Shown here: positions 41,375 to 50,658 of the stretch, piece after piece
Position numbering within the stretch: the first letter of the stretch is position 1
Layout: each line of letters opens with the position of its first letter
Origin: Spirochaetaceae bacterium
Lineage (GTDB): Bacteria; Spirochaetota; Spirochaetia; Treponematales; Breznakiellaceae
Reading direction: 5' to 3'
DNA length: 64,000 nucleotides
Assembly (NCBI GenBank): GCA_031279015.1
Contig: JAITJI010000102.1
Location: forward strand, 20,057-84,056
Program-made: the position numbers and the translations under genes
Notes under the pieces: model-generated
What the model was told of the DNA's origin: nothing
Seen by the model: the letters and a program-made list of their open reading frames with translations, nothing else
Databases searched by the model: none

Positions 41375-41986
41375 ATGAGAAAGTCGATTGATGATAAAAA
41401 AAGATACCGGTTTGGGAATTCTCCTTCCCCGGAAAAGCGGATTCGTTCCACCACGGTTCTTGCGGTTAGGCGGGATGGAAAGGTGGCTATGGCCGGGGAC
41501 GGGCAGGTAACCTTTGGGGAAACGGTGATGAAAAACAACGCCCGCAAGGTCCGGCGGCTTTTAGACGGCAAGGTTCTCTGCGGGTTTGCGGGGGCTACGG
41601 CGGATGCCTTTACCCTCTTTGACCGGTTTGAGGAGAAGCTGAAGGAATATTCCGGGGATCTTACCCGGGCGGCGGTGGAGCTTGCCACCGACTGGCGTAC
41701 CGACCGATCCCTCAGGCGGCTGGAGGCCATGCTCCTTGTGGCGGATATTAATAAGACCCTCCTCATCTCCGGTACGGGGGATGTGGTGGAACCGGCCACC
41801 AGCGCCCTTGCCATTGGCTCCGGTGGCAACTTTGCCTATGCCGCCGCCCTGGCCTTTCTTGAGGGGAGCTCCTTTTCCGCAGCGGAGATTGCCGAACGCA
41901 GTTTGCGAATAGCCGGGGAGATCTGTATCTATACGAACGGACATATTACACTGGAAGAACTTGTTCCTTCAGAGGAACCCAAATGA
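41375..41986 (+). CDS. hslV: ATP-dependent protease subunit HslV with N-terminal extension
   Basis: A 203-residue proteasome-like peptidase. The catalytic N-terminal threonine of HslV corresponds to Thr26 in [12 protein letters not shown], so a 25-residue extension ([15 protein letters not shown]...) precedes it and must be removed, presumably by self-processing as in proteasome beta subunits. The rest is typical: [37 protein letters not shown], and YAAALAF. No ATG, GTG or TTG is closer to the threonine. A ribosome site (AAGGAG) precedes the ATG. hslU follows 28 bases on. Confidence 0.94.
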   Translation: MRKSIDDKKRYRFGNSPSPEKRIRSTTVLAVRRDGKVAMAGDGQVTFGETVMKNNARKVRRLLDGKVLCGFAGATADAFTLFDRFEEKLKEYSGDLTRAAVELATDWRTDRSLRRLEAMLLVADINKTLLISGTGDVVEPATSALAIGSGGNFAYAAALAFLEGSSFSAAEIAERSLRIAGEICIYTNGHITLEELVPSEEPK

Positions 41987-42014
41987 CAGGCAGGATGAGA
42001 AGGGGCGAACAAAT

Positions 42015-43592
42015 ATGAATGATAAAAATCTTGACCGGCTGACTCCCCGGGAGATTGTGGCGGAATTGGATAAGTACATTGTAGGCCAGAAGAAGGCTAA
42101 ACGGGCCGTGGCGGTGGCCCTGCGCAACCGGATCCGCCGGCTCAAACTGGACCCGGAGCTGCGGGAGGATATTGCTCCCAAGAACATCCTGATGATCGGC
42201 CCCACCGGGGTGGGCAAGACCGAGATTGCCCGGCGGCTGGCCAAACTGGCGGGTTCTCCCTTTATCAAGGTGGAGGCCACCAAATACACCGAGGTAGGCT
42301 ATGTGGGCCGGGATGTAGAATCCATGATCCGGGATCTCATGGCTGCGGGAGTCCAGATGGTAAAACAGGAGATGCAGGAGTCCGTCACCGCCGATGCGAA
42401 AAAACGGGCCGAAGAGGCGCTGCTGGATCTGCTCCTCCCGGGGACCGGCAAAAAAAACCGGGAAAACCGGCAGCCGTCAGGGCCGGTGGTACGGCCCATG
42501 GGCGCCTTTTCCATCAACCCAAATAATTCGGGGGCTTCCGGGCCGTCCCTTATGGGCGCCGCCATTCAGGTGGGGATTCCCTCCGTGATGAACCGGAAGT
42601 CCGGAACCCCGGACAGGGAAGAGGAAGACCCCGCCGACGGAGAGGAGGCGGCGGACAGCAGACCCATAGAACCGAACATCGCCGAAGACAGGGCCGGGAA
42701 AACCGGCGCCGCGGCATCTACCCGGGAAAAGTTTCGGGCCATGCTCCGGGAGGGAAAACTGGAAGACCGGATGGTGGAGATTACCGTAAGCCAGAATCCC
42801 CAGTTTCCCGCAATAGAGATGATGGGGGGTGGCCTGGAGGAACTGGAATCGAGCCTTTCGGGGCTTGCCGGATTTTTTGGGGGAAACAAAAAAAAGAAAC
42901 TCGTTTCCGTCAGCCGCGCCCGGGAGATCCTCATCGCCGAGGAATCGGAAAAACTCATTGACCGGGATCGGGTAAGCGACGAAGCCCGGCAGCGGGTGGA
43001 GGAAACGGGGATCGTTTTCATCGACGAGATCGACAAGATAGCCGTCCGGGGTGACCGGGGGGGCGGACCGGATGTGTCCCGGGAGGGGGTGCAGCGGGAT
43101 ATTCTTCCCATCGTGGAGGGAGCCACGGTAAACACCAAATGGGGCCCGGTGAATACGGATCACATCCTCTTTGTGGCCGCGGGGGCCTTTAATGTCAGCA
43201 AGCCCTCGGATCTGATCCCCGAACTCCAGGGCCGTTTTCCCCTGCGGGTGGAACTGGAATCCCTGGGCAAGGCGGAATTTCTGCGGATCCTGACGGAGCC
43301 TAAGAACGCCCTGACCAGGCAGTACATTGACCTTTTGGCGACGGAAAATGTGGACATTGAATTTACCCCGGAAGCGGTGGAACGGCTTGCCGCCCTGGCG
43401 GCGGATGTCAATTCCCGGTTGGAGAATATCGGCGCCCGGCGGCTCCACACGATCATGGAGACCCTGCTGGAGAATCTTTCCTTTGAGGCGCCGGACATAG
43501 CTCCCGCCAGGATCCCCATAACTGAAACCTACGTTAACGAGCGGCTTGCCAGCATCGTGACCGATCAGGATCTGGGGAGGTATATACTATGA
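42015..43592 (+). CDS. hslU: HslU ATPase with enlarged I domain
   Basis: A 525-residue AAA+ unfoldase that feeds HslV, about 80 residues longer than usual. Motifs: [20 protein letters not shown] at the start, Walker [15 protein letters not shown], pore loop [13 protein letters not shown], Walker [12 protein letters not shown], and a normal C terminus ending in GRYIL. The extra length is in the I domain, a low-complexity stretch around residues 140-235 ([14 protein letters not shown], then [14 protein letters not shown]). ATG 42015 was chosen; the frame is open up to 41961 but the extra residues are not HslU-like. Confidence 0.95.
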   Translation: MNDKNLDRLTPREIVAELDKYIVGQKKAKRAVAVALRNRIRRLKLDPELREDIAPKNILMIGPTGVGKTEIARRLAKLAGSPFIKVEATKYTEVGYVGRDVESMIRDLMAAGVQMVKQEMQESVTADAKKRAEEALLDLLLPGTGKKNRENRQPSGPVVRPMGAFSINPNNSGASGPSLMGAAIQVGIPSVMNRKSGTPDREEEDPADGEEAADSRPIEPNIAEDRAGKTGAAASTREKFRAMLREGKLEDRMVEITVSQNPQFPAIEMMGGGLEELESSLSGLAGFFGGNKKKKLVSVSRAREILIAEESEKLIDRDRVSDEARQRVEETGIVFIDEIDKIAVRGDRGGGPDVSREGVQRDILPIVEGATVNTKWGPVNTDHILFVAAGAFNVSKPSDLIPELQGRFPLRVELESLGKAEFLRILTEPKNALTRQYIDLLATENVDIEFTPEAVERLAALAADVNSRLENIGARRLHTIMETLLENLSFEAPDIAPARIPITETYVNERLASIVTDQDLGRYIL

Positions 43593-43632
43593 TGATTGGG
43601 CTTAGTTTCTTAAACTGTCCCCTACTAATTCC

Positions 43633-43660
43633 TAATGCCCCCTACCGGTACTGCCGATGT
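43633..43660 (+). promoter_or_regulatory. Weak candidate sigma-28 promoter for the flagellar operon
   Basis: TAAT (43633-43636), 16 bases, GCCGATGT (43653-43660), similar to the sigma-28 consensus TAAA-N15-GCCGATAA. It lies 34 bases before flgB. The -35 match is poor, and read-through from hslU is equally possible. Confidence 0.35.
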
Positions 43661-43693
43661 TAAGATAGAGCGTTTTTTTTGGAGAGGATTTTT

Positions 43694-44107
43694 ATGGTAA
43701 ATAATTTTACAAAAACGGTGGATCTCCTGCATCGGGCCATGGACGCCAGTCTTATCAGGCGAAGCGTTATCGCCAATAACCTGGCAAACGCGGAAGTTCC
43801 CAATTTTAAGCGTTCAGAAGTGAATTTTGAAAGCGAGCTGAAGAAAGCCCTGGAGACGGAAAAACAACGTCCTGCCCTGGAGTTGACCTTGACGGATTCC
43901 AAACACATTCCCAATTGGCGGGAACGGGATTACCGGGAGGTACAGCCCCGGCGGGTTTTGGATTATATCAGTACTTCAAAAAACAACGGGAACAATGTGG
44001 ATTCTGAACAGGAGATCATGCTGGCCCTGGAGAATCAGATGATGTACACCCTTTTAGCCCAGGCGGAGACCTTCGAGTTCAGTCAGGTTAACCTTGTATT
44101 ACGGTAG
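43694..44107 (+). CDS. flgB: Flagellar rod protein FlgB
   Basis: A 137-residue proximal-rod protein. N-terminal rod motif MDASLIRRSVIANNLANAEVPNFKR, and a C-terminal helix ending FSQVNLVLR. ATG 43694 was chosen, 6 bases behind GGAGAGG; a TTG 15 bases upstream is less likely. It opens the flgBC-fliEFGHIJ block, which follows hslU as in Borrelia. Confidence 0.95.
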   Translation: MVNNFTKTVDLLHRAMDASLIRRSVIANNLANAEVPNFKRSEVNFESELKKALETEKQRPALELTLTDSKHIPNWRERDYREVQPRRVLDYISTSKNNGNNVDSEQEIMLALENQMMYTLLAQAETFEFSQVNLVLR

Positions 44108-44115
44108 GATGAATC

Positions 44116-44577
44116 ATGGGACTCTTTAATTCGATTAACATTGCGGCATCGGGGATGAGCGCTGAACGGCTCCGTTCAGATGTGATTGCCGATAATATTG
44201 CCAATGCTTCCACCACCCGTACCGCCGAGGGCGGACCCTTCCGGCGGAGCCGGGTGGTCCTCCGTCCCCGGGTTGAGGAGCCCTACTGGCGTTCACCCTT
44301 TCTGCCGGAAATGCTGGATAACGGTATCGGCAAGGGGGTAAGGGTGGTAGAGGTGCAGAAGGATTTTGCCACCGAACTCCGGCTGGTATACGATCCCACC
44401 CATCCGGATGCCATCAAGACCGGCCCCAGGGCAGGTTATGTGGAGATGCCCAACGTGGACATCGTCACCGAAATGGTGGATATGATCGCCGCTTCCCGGG
44501 CTTATGAGGCAAACGCTTCCATTATAGATGGTTCCAAGGCGATGTTTCTCAAAGCCCTGGATATTGGAGGAAGGTAA
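44116..44577 (+). CDS. flgC: Flagellar rod protein FlgC
   Basis: A 153-residue proximal-rod protein with the shared rod/hook N-terminal signature (INIAASGMSAERLRSDVIAD, NIANASTTRT) and the C-terminal signature VDMIAASRAYEANASIID. It starts 8 bases after flgB. Confidence 0.96.
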   Translation: MGLFNSINIAASGMSAERLRSDVIADNIANASTTRTAEGGPFRRSRVVLRPRVEEPYWRSPFLPEMLDNGIGKGVRVVEVQKDFATELRLVYDPTHPDAIKTGPRAGYVEMPNVDIVTEMVDMIAASRAYEANASIIDGSKAMFLKALDIGGR

Positions 44578-44620
44578 CCATGCCGGCAGGCAGCGGCGCT
44601 GAATCAAGGGGAGGTTGGGA

Positions 44621-44998
44621 ATGACGATTTACAGACCGGAACTGGTAACAGGGGATAAGGTGCCCATGGTGGTAACCAACCCTAAACACATGGTACCCCT
44701 GAAGGGCGCTTATACCGCTTCCGGGGCGGCGATTTCCGAACTGGGGAACAAGATTGGCGCCGAGGCGGTTCTCAGGACCGGCAGCTTTGAGGATGTGATG
44801 CTTCAGGCCCTCGACAAGGTCAGCGCCGCACAGCAGTTTTCCGCCAATCTGTCCCAAAACGCGATCACCGATCCTGGTTCGGTGGATATCCATGATATTA
44901 CCATCGCCCAGGCAAAGGCGCGGATGTCCCTTGATATCACCAGGACCGTATTGAACCGTATTGTCCAGGGATGGAGGGATCTCATCAATACCAGATAA
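44621..44998 (+). CDS. fliE: Flagellar hook-basal body protein FliE
   Basis: A 125-residue protein joining the MS ring to the rod. The conserved C-terminal region is present: DVMLQALDKVSAAQQFSANL, DIHDITIAQAKARMSLDIT and TVLNRIVQGWRDLINTR. ATG 44621 follows GGGGAGG; an upstream TTG adds only two residues. Confidence 0.93.
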   Translation: MTIYRPELVTGDKVPMVVTNPKHMVPLKGAYTASGAAISELGNKIGAEAVLRTGSFEDVMLQALDKVSAAQQFSANLSQNAITDPGSVDIHDITIAQAKARMSLDITRTVLNRIVQGWRDLINTR

Positions 44999-45038
44999 AA
45001 AATAAAAAACAGACATTTGTTCTTCTGGGGAGGGGAAT

Positions 45039-46745
45039 ATGAACGAGTTTTTCAAAAGAATAATCACACAGATCAAGACGCTTTGGGGTAAATGGTCCAT
45101 CATGCAGAGGATCATCCTTATTGGCATTGTGGCGGCCGCCATTGGAGGGCTCATCGCCCTGGTAACGATATCCTCCGCCCCCACCATGGTGCCGGTGATC
45201 GACGCGCCCATCCGGGATGAGGCCGCCCTGGACCGGATCGTTACCCGGATAAATGAGGAGGGGATCAAAGCTTCGGTATCCGCCGCAGGAACCGTTATGG
45301 TTCCCGATGAGCTCACCGCAAGACGGGTACGGGCCATCCTTATCCGGGAGGATCTGATCCCTGCCGGTACCGATCCTTGGGCCATATTTGACCAGGACCG
45401 CTGGACCATCACCGACTTTGAACGGAACGTCAACCTTCGGCGGGCCATAATCCGGATGGTAACGGATCACGTAAAGGCCCTGGACGACGTGGACGACGCC
45501 AATGTCAGCCTGGTGATGCCTGAACGGGAGCTTTTCCTTGCCGACCAAAATCCCGTAACCGCCAGCGTGATCATCCTTCCCCGGCCGGGCAGCGATATCG
45601 TCCAAAACCGGAAGAAGATTGAGGGGATCCAGAAGATCCTGAAATTCGCCGTGGAAGGGCTTGCCGATGAAAACATCGTTATCACCGACCAAAACGGCCT
45701 GGTCCTCAACGACTTTGAAGGTATGGCCGCCATGGACCGGCTCTCCCTTATCGAGCGGGAAACCAAAATCGTCCAGACCCTGGAGGCGGCCTACCGGACG
45801 CGGATCCTCTCTTCTCTGCAGGGTATATTTACCGCCGACCGGGTCCGGGATCTCAACATCAAGATCGATATGGACATGTCCCCCCGGGCCATTGACACCG
45901 AAGAATTCTTCCCCATCACCCTCAAGGACAGGACTCCGGGACTGCCCTACGATGATTCCCAGTTTGTGCAGTCCGTTACCCGGTCCCGGTCCACCTCCAG
46001 TACCGCCTGGAAGGGAACGGGCTTTAATCCCGAGGGACCTGCCGGGGTTGAGGGACAGACCACTCCGGCTTTCCGGGATATGTCTAACCTCTACGGGGAG
46101 GTGAGCCAGGAGACCCTGACCAACAATGAGGAGATCAACAAACGGGTTACCCGGGAGGAACGGAGCCCCTCCATAGACCGGAAGACGATCTCGGTGAATA
46201 TCGACGGAACATGGAAATGGAAGTATGATGAAAAGGGGAACCCCGTGGTGCTAACCGATGGGTCCATTGAACGGGAGTATATTCCGGTGCCTCCGGAGGA
46301 GCTTCAGGCGGCCCAGGCTCTGATCCGGGACGCCATCGGTTACAGCGCCGCCAAGGGTGATTCGGTAACGGTCCAGAATATACGGTTTGACAGAACCAAA
46401 CAGTTTAGTGAGGAGGATGCGGCCTACTTCCGGCAGAAGCAGGTTCAAATGATCATCCTGTTCTTCCTCGGCGGACTGGCGCTGCTCCTCATCGGTTTTG
46501 TGGTGTTCAGGATGATCTCCAAGGAACTGGCCCGGCGCCAGCGGCTTCGGGAGGAGGAACTGGCCCGGCAGCAGGCGGCCCTGCGGGAGAGCGCCCTCCT
46601 TGAAGCGGACAACGAAGGGGTGGAGGTTTCCATGTCGGTGGAAGAAAAACGGCGGATGGAACTACAGGAGAACGCCATCAACATGGCCAAAGAACATCCC
46701 GGAGATGTGGCCCAGCTTATCAGAACCTGGCTTTTGGAGGAATAG
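45039..46745 (+). CDS. fliF: Flagellar MS-ring protein FliF
   Basis: A 568-residue membrane protein forming the MS ring. Two membrane helices, near residues 23-45 (IILIGIVAAAIGGLIALV) and 468-488 (MIILFFLGGLALLLIGFVVF), enclose the periplasmic ring domain (DERNVNLRRAIIRM-type regions, PNLTNNEE-like loop). The C-terminal cytoplasmic tail, which binds FliG, ends IRTWLLEE. GGGGAGG precedes the ATG. fliG starts 3 bases after the stop. Confidence 0.96.
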   Translation: MNEFFKRIITQIKTLWGKWSIMQRIILIGIVAAAIGGLIALVTISSAPTMVPVIDAPIRDEAALDRIVTRINEEGIKASVSAAGTVMVPDELTARRVRAILIREDLIPAGTDPWAIFDQDRWTITDFERNVNLRRAIIRMVTDHVKALDDVDDANVSLVMPERELFLADQNPVTASVIILPRPGSDIVQNRKKIEGIQKILKFAVEGLADENIVITDQNGLVLNDFEGMAAMDRLSLIERETKIVQTLEAAYRTRILSSLQGIFTADRVRDLNIKIDMDMSPRAIDTEEFFPITLKDRTPGLPYDDSQFVQSVTRSRSTSSTAWKGTGFNPEGPAGVEGQTTPAFRDMSNLYGEVSQETLTNNEEINKRVTREERSPSIDRKTISVNIDGTWKWKYDEKGNPVVLTDGSIEREYIPVPPEELQAAQALIRDAIGYSAAKGDSVTVQNIRFDRTKQFSEEDAAYFRQKQVQMIILFFLGGLALLLIGFVVFRMISKELARRQRLREEELARQQAALRESALLEADNEGVEVSMSVEEKRRMELQENAINMAKEHPGDVAQLIRTWLLEE

Positions 46746-46748
46746 AAA

Positions 46749-47807
46749 ATGGCACAGACATCGGCTACCACTTCCGCTGCATCTTCTTCTTCAAAGAAGA
46801 AGGGCGGCAAGGAATTTACCGGCCGGCAGAAGGCGGCCATATTCCTTGTAAGCATTGGTTCGGATATTTCTGCGGAGATCTTCAAGTTCCTCAGGGAGGA
46901 TGAAATTGAAACCCTCACCTTTGAGATAGCCCGGCTTGAAACCATAGAACCGGAACAGAAGGACGCTATCCTTGCGGAGTTCCAGGAATTGATGATGGCG
47001 AATCAGTTCATCACCATGGGCGGCATCGATTATGCCCGGGAACTTCTGGAAAAATCCCTGGGCAGCCAGAAGGCTATTGACATTATCAACCGCCTCACTT
47101 CAAGCCTCCAGGTCAGGCCCTTTGACTTTATCCGCCGTACCGATCCGGCCCACCTCCTCAACTTTATCCAGCAGGAACACCCCCAGACTATCGCCCTGAT
47201 CCTGGCCTACCTGGAACCAAACAAGGCTTCGGTGATCCTCCAGAATCTGCCCCACGATGTCCAGAGCGACGTGGCCCGGCGGATAGCCAACATGGATCGT
47301 ACCAGTCCGGAGGTGCTCCGGGAGGTGGAACGGGTGCTGGAGAAGAAACTCTCTACCCTGTCGAGTGAAGATTATACCGCCGCCGGCGGCGTAGAGAGCA
47401 TTGTGGAGATCCTCAACATGGTTGACCGGGCGTCGGAGAAGCAGATCATTGAGGCGCTGGAAGATGAGGACCCGGAACTGGCAGAGGATATCAAGAAGCG
47501 GATGTTCGTCTTCGAGGATATTGTCATGCTTGATGACCGGGCCATTCAGAAGGTTATGCGGGAAGTGGATTCCCAGGAATTGGCCAAGGCCCTTAAATCG
47601 GTGGATACCGAAGTTCAGGATAAGATATTCCGGAACATGAGTAAACGTGCCGCGGGGATGCTCAAGGAAGACATGGAGTACATGGGCCCGGTCCGGCTTA
47701 AGGATGTGGAAGAGGCCCAGCAGAAGATCGTATCCATCATCCGGCATCTTGAGGATACCGGGGAGATCGTGGTTGCCCGGTCAGGAGAGGATGAATTGGT
47801 GGTATAA
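46749..47807 (+). CDS. fliG: Flagellar motor switch protein FliG
   Basis: A 352-residue switch protein. The Ser/Lys-rich N-terminal extension of 20 residues is followed by the FliG N domain (GRQKAAIFLVSIGSDISAEI), the middle domain with EHPQTIALILAYL, and the C-terminal torque domain with charged residues (MFVFEDIVMLDDRAIQKVMR). It interacts with FliF and the stator. Treponemes carry two fliG genes; this is the one in the fliF operon. It shares its last base with the fliH start. Confidence 0.96.
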   Translation: MAQTSATTSAASSSSKKKGGKEFTGRQKAAIFLVSIGSDISAEIFKFLREDEIETLTFEIARLETIEPEQKDAILAEFQELMMANQFITMGGIDYARELLEKSLGSQKAIDIINRLTSSLQVRPFDFIRRTDPAHLLNFIQQEHPQTIALILAYLEPNKASVILQNLPHDVQSDVARRIANMDRTSPEVLREVERVLEKKLSTLSSEDYTAAGGVESIVEILNMVDRASEKQIIEALEDEDPELAEDIKKRMFVFEDIVMLDDRAIQKVMREVDSQELAKALKSVDTEVQDKIFRNMSKRAAGMLKEDMEYMGPVRLKDVEEAQQKIVSIIRHLEDTGEIVVARSGEDELVV

Positions 47808-48760
47808 TGGCAAAAGCGGTATTCAGGCCCGGAGAAATAATCCTCAGTGACACCAAGGTTATCCTTGACTCTCCCCAGGCCTACGCCGAATTGCCCCTGG
47901 TCCCTCAGGAAGAGACAGCGGAGGCCCATGAGATTCCGGAGGAGTATACCGGTCCCACGGCGGATGATCTGCGGCGGGAGGCGGAACTCTTTAAGAGCCA
48001 GTGGAATGTTGAGCGGGAAGCCATGATCCGTTCCGCCCGGGTAGAAGCGGAGCGCATCATCAAGGAAGCCGAAGAGGAGGCCGCCCGGGAAAACCGGCGC
48101 AAAGCCGAGGAGGCGGAGACCATTAAACCCAGGGCGGAGGCGGAGGCGGAGCGGATCATCGCCGAAGCCCGGGTAAAGGCGGAGGAGATCGGCGCCGGCG
48201 CCCAGGCGGCCTTTGATGCCGGGCGTGCGGAGGCGATAGAACAGGGCAGGCTGGCGGGACGGGAAGAAGGTTTTAATGAGGGAAAGGCGGAGGCGGATCG
48301 GCTGATTGAGCGGATTCATAGGGTACTGGAACGGGCCCAGAACAAGCGGGAGGAGATCCTTGCGGAAACGGAACAGCAGATCATCGATCTGGTTCTTCTC
48401 ATAACCCGTAAGGTGGTCAAGATCATCTCTGAAAATCAGCGGGATGTGGTTATATCCAATATTGTTCAGGCCCTGCGGAAGGTGAAAGGCCGGGGCGCCA
48501 TCTTTATCCGGGTTAATCTGGCGGATCTCAAGCTCTCTACCGAACATACAAAGAATTTTATCCAATTGGCCGAGGGGGCCGGGAACATCCAAATTGTGGA
48601 GGATTCTACCGTCGATCCCGGGGGCTGCATCATTGAAACCGACTTTGGTGAGATCGATGCCCGTATTTCGAGTCAGCTTGCGGAACTGGAGACCAGGATC
48701 CTGGCGATGTCTCCCCTCCGGGGCAGGGCAAAACCTGCCCCTCCGCGTGAAGGTTCCTGA
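47807..48760 (+). CDS. fliH: Flagellar export regulator FliH
   Basis: A 317-residue protein with a long central coiled coil rich in Glu, Ala and Arg (residues about 60-200, repeats such as AEAERIIAEARVKAEEI) and a C-terminal domain (DLVLLITRKVVKII, LRKVKGRGAIFIRVN, GGCIIETDFGEIDA) of the V-ATPase E-subunit type. FliH links the FliI ATPase to the export gate. The start overlaps fliG by 1 base. Confidence 0.92.
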   Translation: MAKAVFRPGEIILSDTKVILDSPQAYAELPLVPQEETAEAHEIPEEYTGPTADDLRREAELFKSQWNVEREAMIRSARVEAERIIKEAEEEAARENRRKAEEAETIKPRAEAEAERIIAEARVKAEEIGAGAQAAFDAGRAEAIEQGRLAGREEGFNEGKAEADRLIERIHRVLERAQNKREEILAETEQQIIDLVLLITRKVVKIISENQRDVVISNIVQALRKVKGRGAIFIRVNLADLKLSTEHTKNFIQLAEGAGNIQIVEDSTVDPGGCIIETDFGEIDARISSQLAELETRILAMSPLRGRAKPAPPREGS

Positions 48761-48761
48761 G

Positions 48762-50186
48762 ATGACAGGGGAAACCTTCTTTCCCGGGGAGGTCATACAG
48801 AAATACCTTAAAGCCGCAGAAGAGGCGGATCCTATCAAATGTACCGGCCGGATCCGCAAGGTCCAGGGACTCCTCATCGAAAGCCGGGGCCCCCAGGCGG
48901 TGATCGGGGAGGTCTGCCGGATAGAGGCGCCCAAGGGGCGGGGGATCATACAGGCCGAAGTGGTGGGACTCCGGGAGGAGATCGTCCAGCTTATGGCCTA
49001 TGAGGAAACCGACGGCATAGAGATCGGCGACCGGGTGATCGCCTCCGGGGAACGCCTGGGGGTTGCCGTATCGGACAAGCTCCTGGGCCGGGTCCTGGAT
49101 GCCATGGGTAAGCCCGCGGACGGCAGAGGGGAGATCCTGTCCCCGGTCCGGTACCCCGTTCTGGCAAATCCCCCGGACCCCCTTAAGCGGAAGCCGATTG
49201 CTGCCCGGATAATAACGGGGGTACGGGCCATCGACGGCATGCTGGCGGTGGGCCGGGGACAGCGCATGGGGATCTTTGCCGGCTCCGGGGTGGGGAAGTC
49301 TACCCTCCTGGGGATGATAGCCCGAAACACCAATGCGGATATCAATGTGGTTGCCCTCATCGGGGAACGGGGCTGGGAGGTCAACAACTTTATTGAAAAC
49401 GATCTGGGTCCTGAAGGGCTTGCCCGGAGCGTTGTCGTGGTGACTCCCTCCAATTCTCCCCCTCTTGCCCGGATACGGGGCGCCTATGTGGCCACTGCGG
49501 TGGCGGAGTACTTCCGGGATCAGGGCCTGGATGTAATGCTCCTCTTCGATTCAGTAACCCGCTTTGCCCGGGCCCAGCGGGAGATAGGGCTTGCAATCGG
49601 GGAGCCTCCGGCCACCCGGGGTTACACCCCCAGTATGTTTGATTCCATGCCGAAACTGCTGGAACGCAGCGGATCCTCTGACCGGGGAACCATCACGGGA
49701 TTCTATACAATTCTGGTTGAAGGGGATGATATGGATGAACCCGTGTCCGATACGGTCCGGGGAATCCTGGATGGTCATATCGTCCTCTCCCGTTCCCTGG
49801 CGGAGCGCTATCACTACCCCGCCATTGATGTGCTGACCAGCATTTCACGGCGTGCCCAGGCGGTTTCCGGACCGGTCACCAATAAAACCGCCGGGTATAT
49901 ACGGCGGCTTATGGCGGTTTACGCCGAATCCGAAGATCTTATCAATGTGGGGGCCTATCACAGCGGCTCGAATCCTGCTATCGATGAGGCTATCGCAAAA
50001 CGGGACGCCATAGAGGCGTTGCTCATTCAGGGAGTGGATGAACGCTCCTCCCTGGCGGAAACCCTTTCGGTAATGGCCGAAATATCCGGGATACGGATCC
50101 CTGAAGAGGAGATGACGGGCTACCGGCAGGGAGCCTCTGCCGCCGGGGAAGGACCGGGGGCGGCGTCTACGGGGGAGGACCGGTGA
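48762..50186 (+). CDS. fliI: Flagellar export ATPase FliI
   Basis: A 474-residue F1-like ATPase. Walker A is FAGSGVGKSTLLGMIARN, Walker B DVMLLFDSVTRFARAQRE, with the family loop GEPPATRGYTPSMF. It energises type III export of flagellar subunits. The frame is open for 56 codons upstream, but those are translated fliH sequence; ATG 48762, 1 base after the fliH stop, matches other FliI starts. It overlaps fliJ by 4 bases. Confidence 0.96.
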   Translation: MTGETFFPGEVIQKYLKAAEEADPIKCTGRIRKVQGLLIESRGPQAVIGEVCRIEAPKGRGIIQAEVVGLREEIVQLMAYEETDGIEIGDRVIASGERLGVAVSDKLLGRVLDAMGKPADGRGEILSPVRYPVLANPPDPLKRKPIAARIITGVRAIDGMLAVGRGQRMGIFAGSGVGKSTLLGMIARNTNADINVVALIGERGWEVNNFIENDLGPEGLARSVVVVTPSNSPPLARIRGAYVATAVAEYFRDQGLDVMLLFDSVTRFARAQREIGLAIGEPPATRGYTPSMFDSMPKLLERSGSSDRGTITGFYTILVEGDDMDEPVSDTVRGILDGHIVLSRSLAERYHYPAIDVLTSISRRAQAVSGPVTNKTAGYIRRLMAVYAESEDLINVGAYHSGSNPAIDEAIAKRDAIEALLIQGVDERSSLAETLSVMAEISGIRIPEEEMTGYRQGASAAGEGPGAASTGEDR

Positions 50187-50632
50187 AGCGTTTCAGCTTT
50201 GATCCGGAGAAGATCCTCAAGCTCCGCCTGTACCGGGAACAGGAGGCGGAGGCGGCCTTGGGGAGGGCGGTTTCCGCCTTAACCGCCATAGAACAGCGGC
50301 TCGATGTCATCGCCCGGGAACGGTTCCGGTCGGCGGCGGAACGCTTTGCCCCGGAGAACGGAGCTGCGGAGATCCTTGCCCATGAACGGTATATCCAACG
50401 GCTTGACGCCGCCAGGGAGGAGCTTTTGAAAGAGGCCGCCATGGCGGCTCTCCGGGTTGAGGAGGCCCGCTCCGAATATATCGAGGCATCCCGGGATAGA
50501 AAAGTTTTGGATAAGCTCAAGGAACGCCGGCAGAAGGAGTACCGTAAGGCCGTACTGGCGGAAGAGGTCAAGACCTTGGACGATATTGCCGGAGGCGCCG
50601 TTGTCCGGAAGCTCATGGGTGAAAACCTCTGA
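50183..50632 (+). CDS. fliJ: Flagellar export chaperone FliJ
   Basis: A 149-residue coiled-coil protein starting at GTG inside the fliI stop. It begins KRFSFDPEKILKLRLYREQE, the usual FliJ opening, and is almost all helix with Arg/Glu/Ala repeats. It resembles the gamma-stalk protein of F1 and acts with FliI. Last gene of the flagellar run; the next gene is convergent and 26 bases away. Confidence 0.9.
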   Translation: MKRFSFDPEKILKLRLYREQEAEAALGRAVSALTAIEQRLDVIARERFRSAAERFAPENGAAEILAHERYIQRLDAAREELLKEAAMAALRVEEARSEYIEASRDRKVLDKLKERRQKEYRKAVLAEEVKTLDDIAGGAVVRKLMGENL

Positions 50633-50658
50633 GGTTCCGGAATCGTCTTCGCAAGGCC

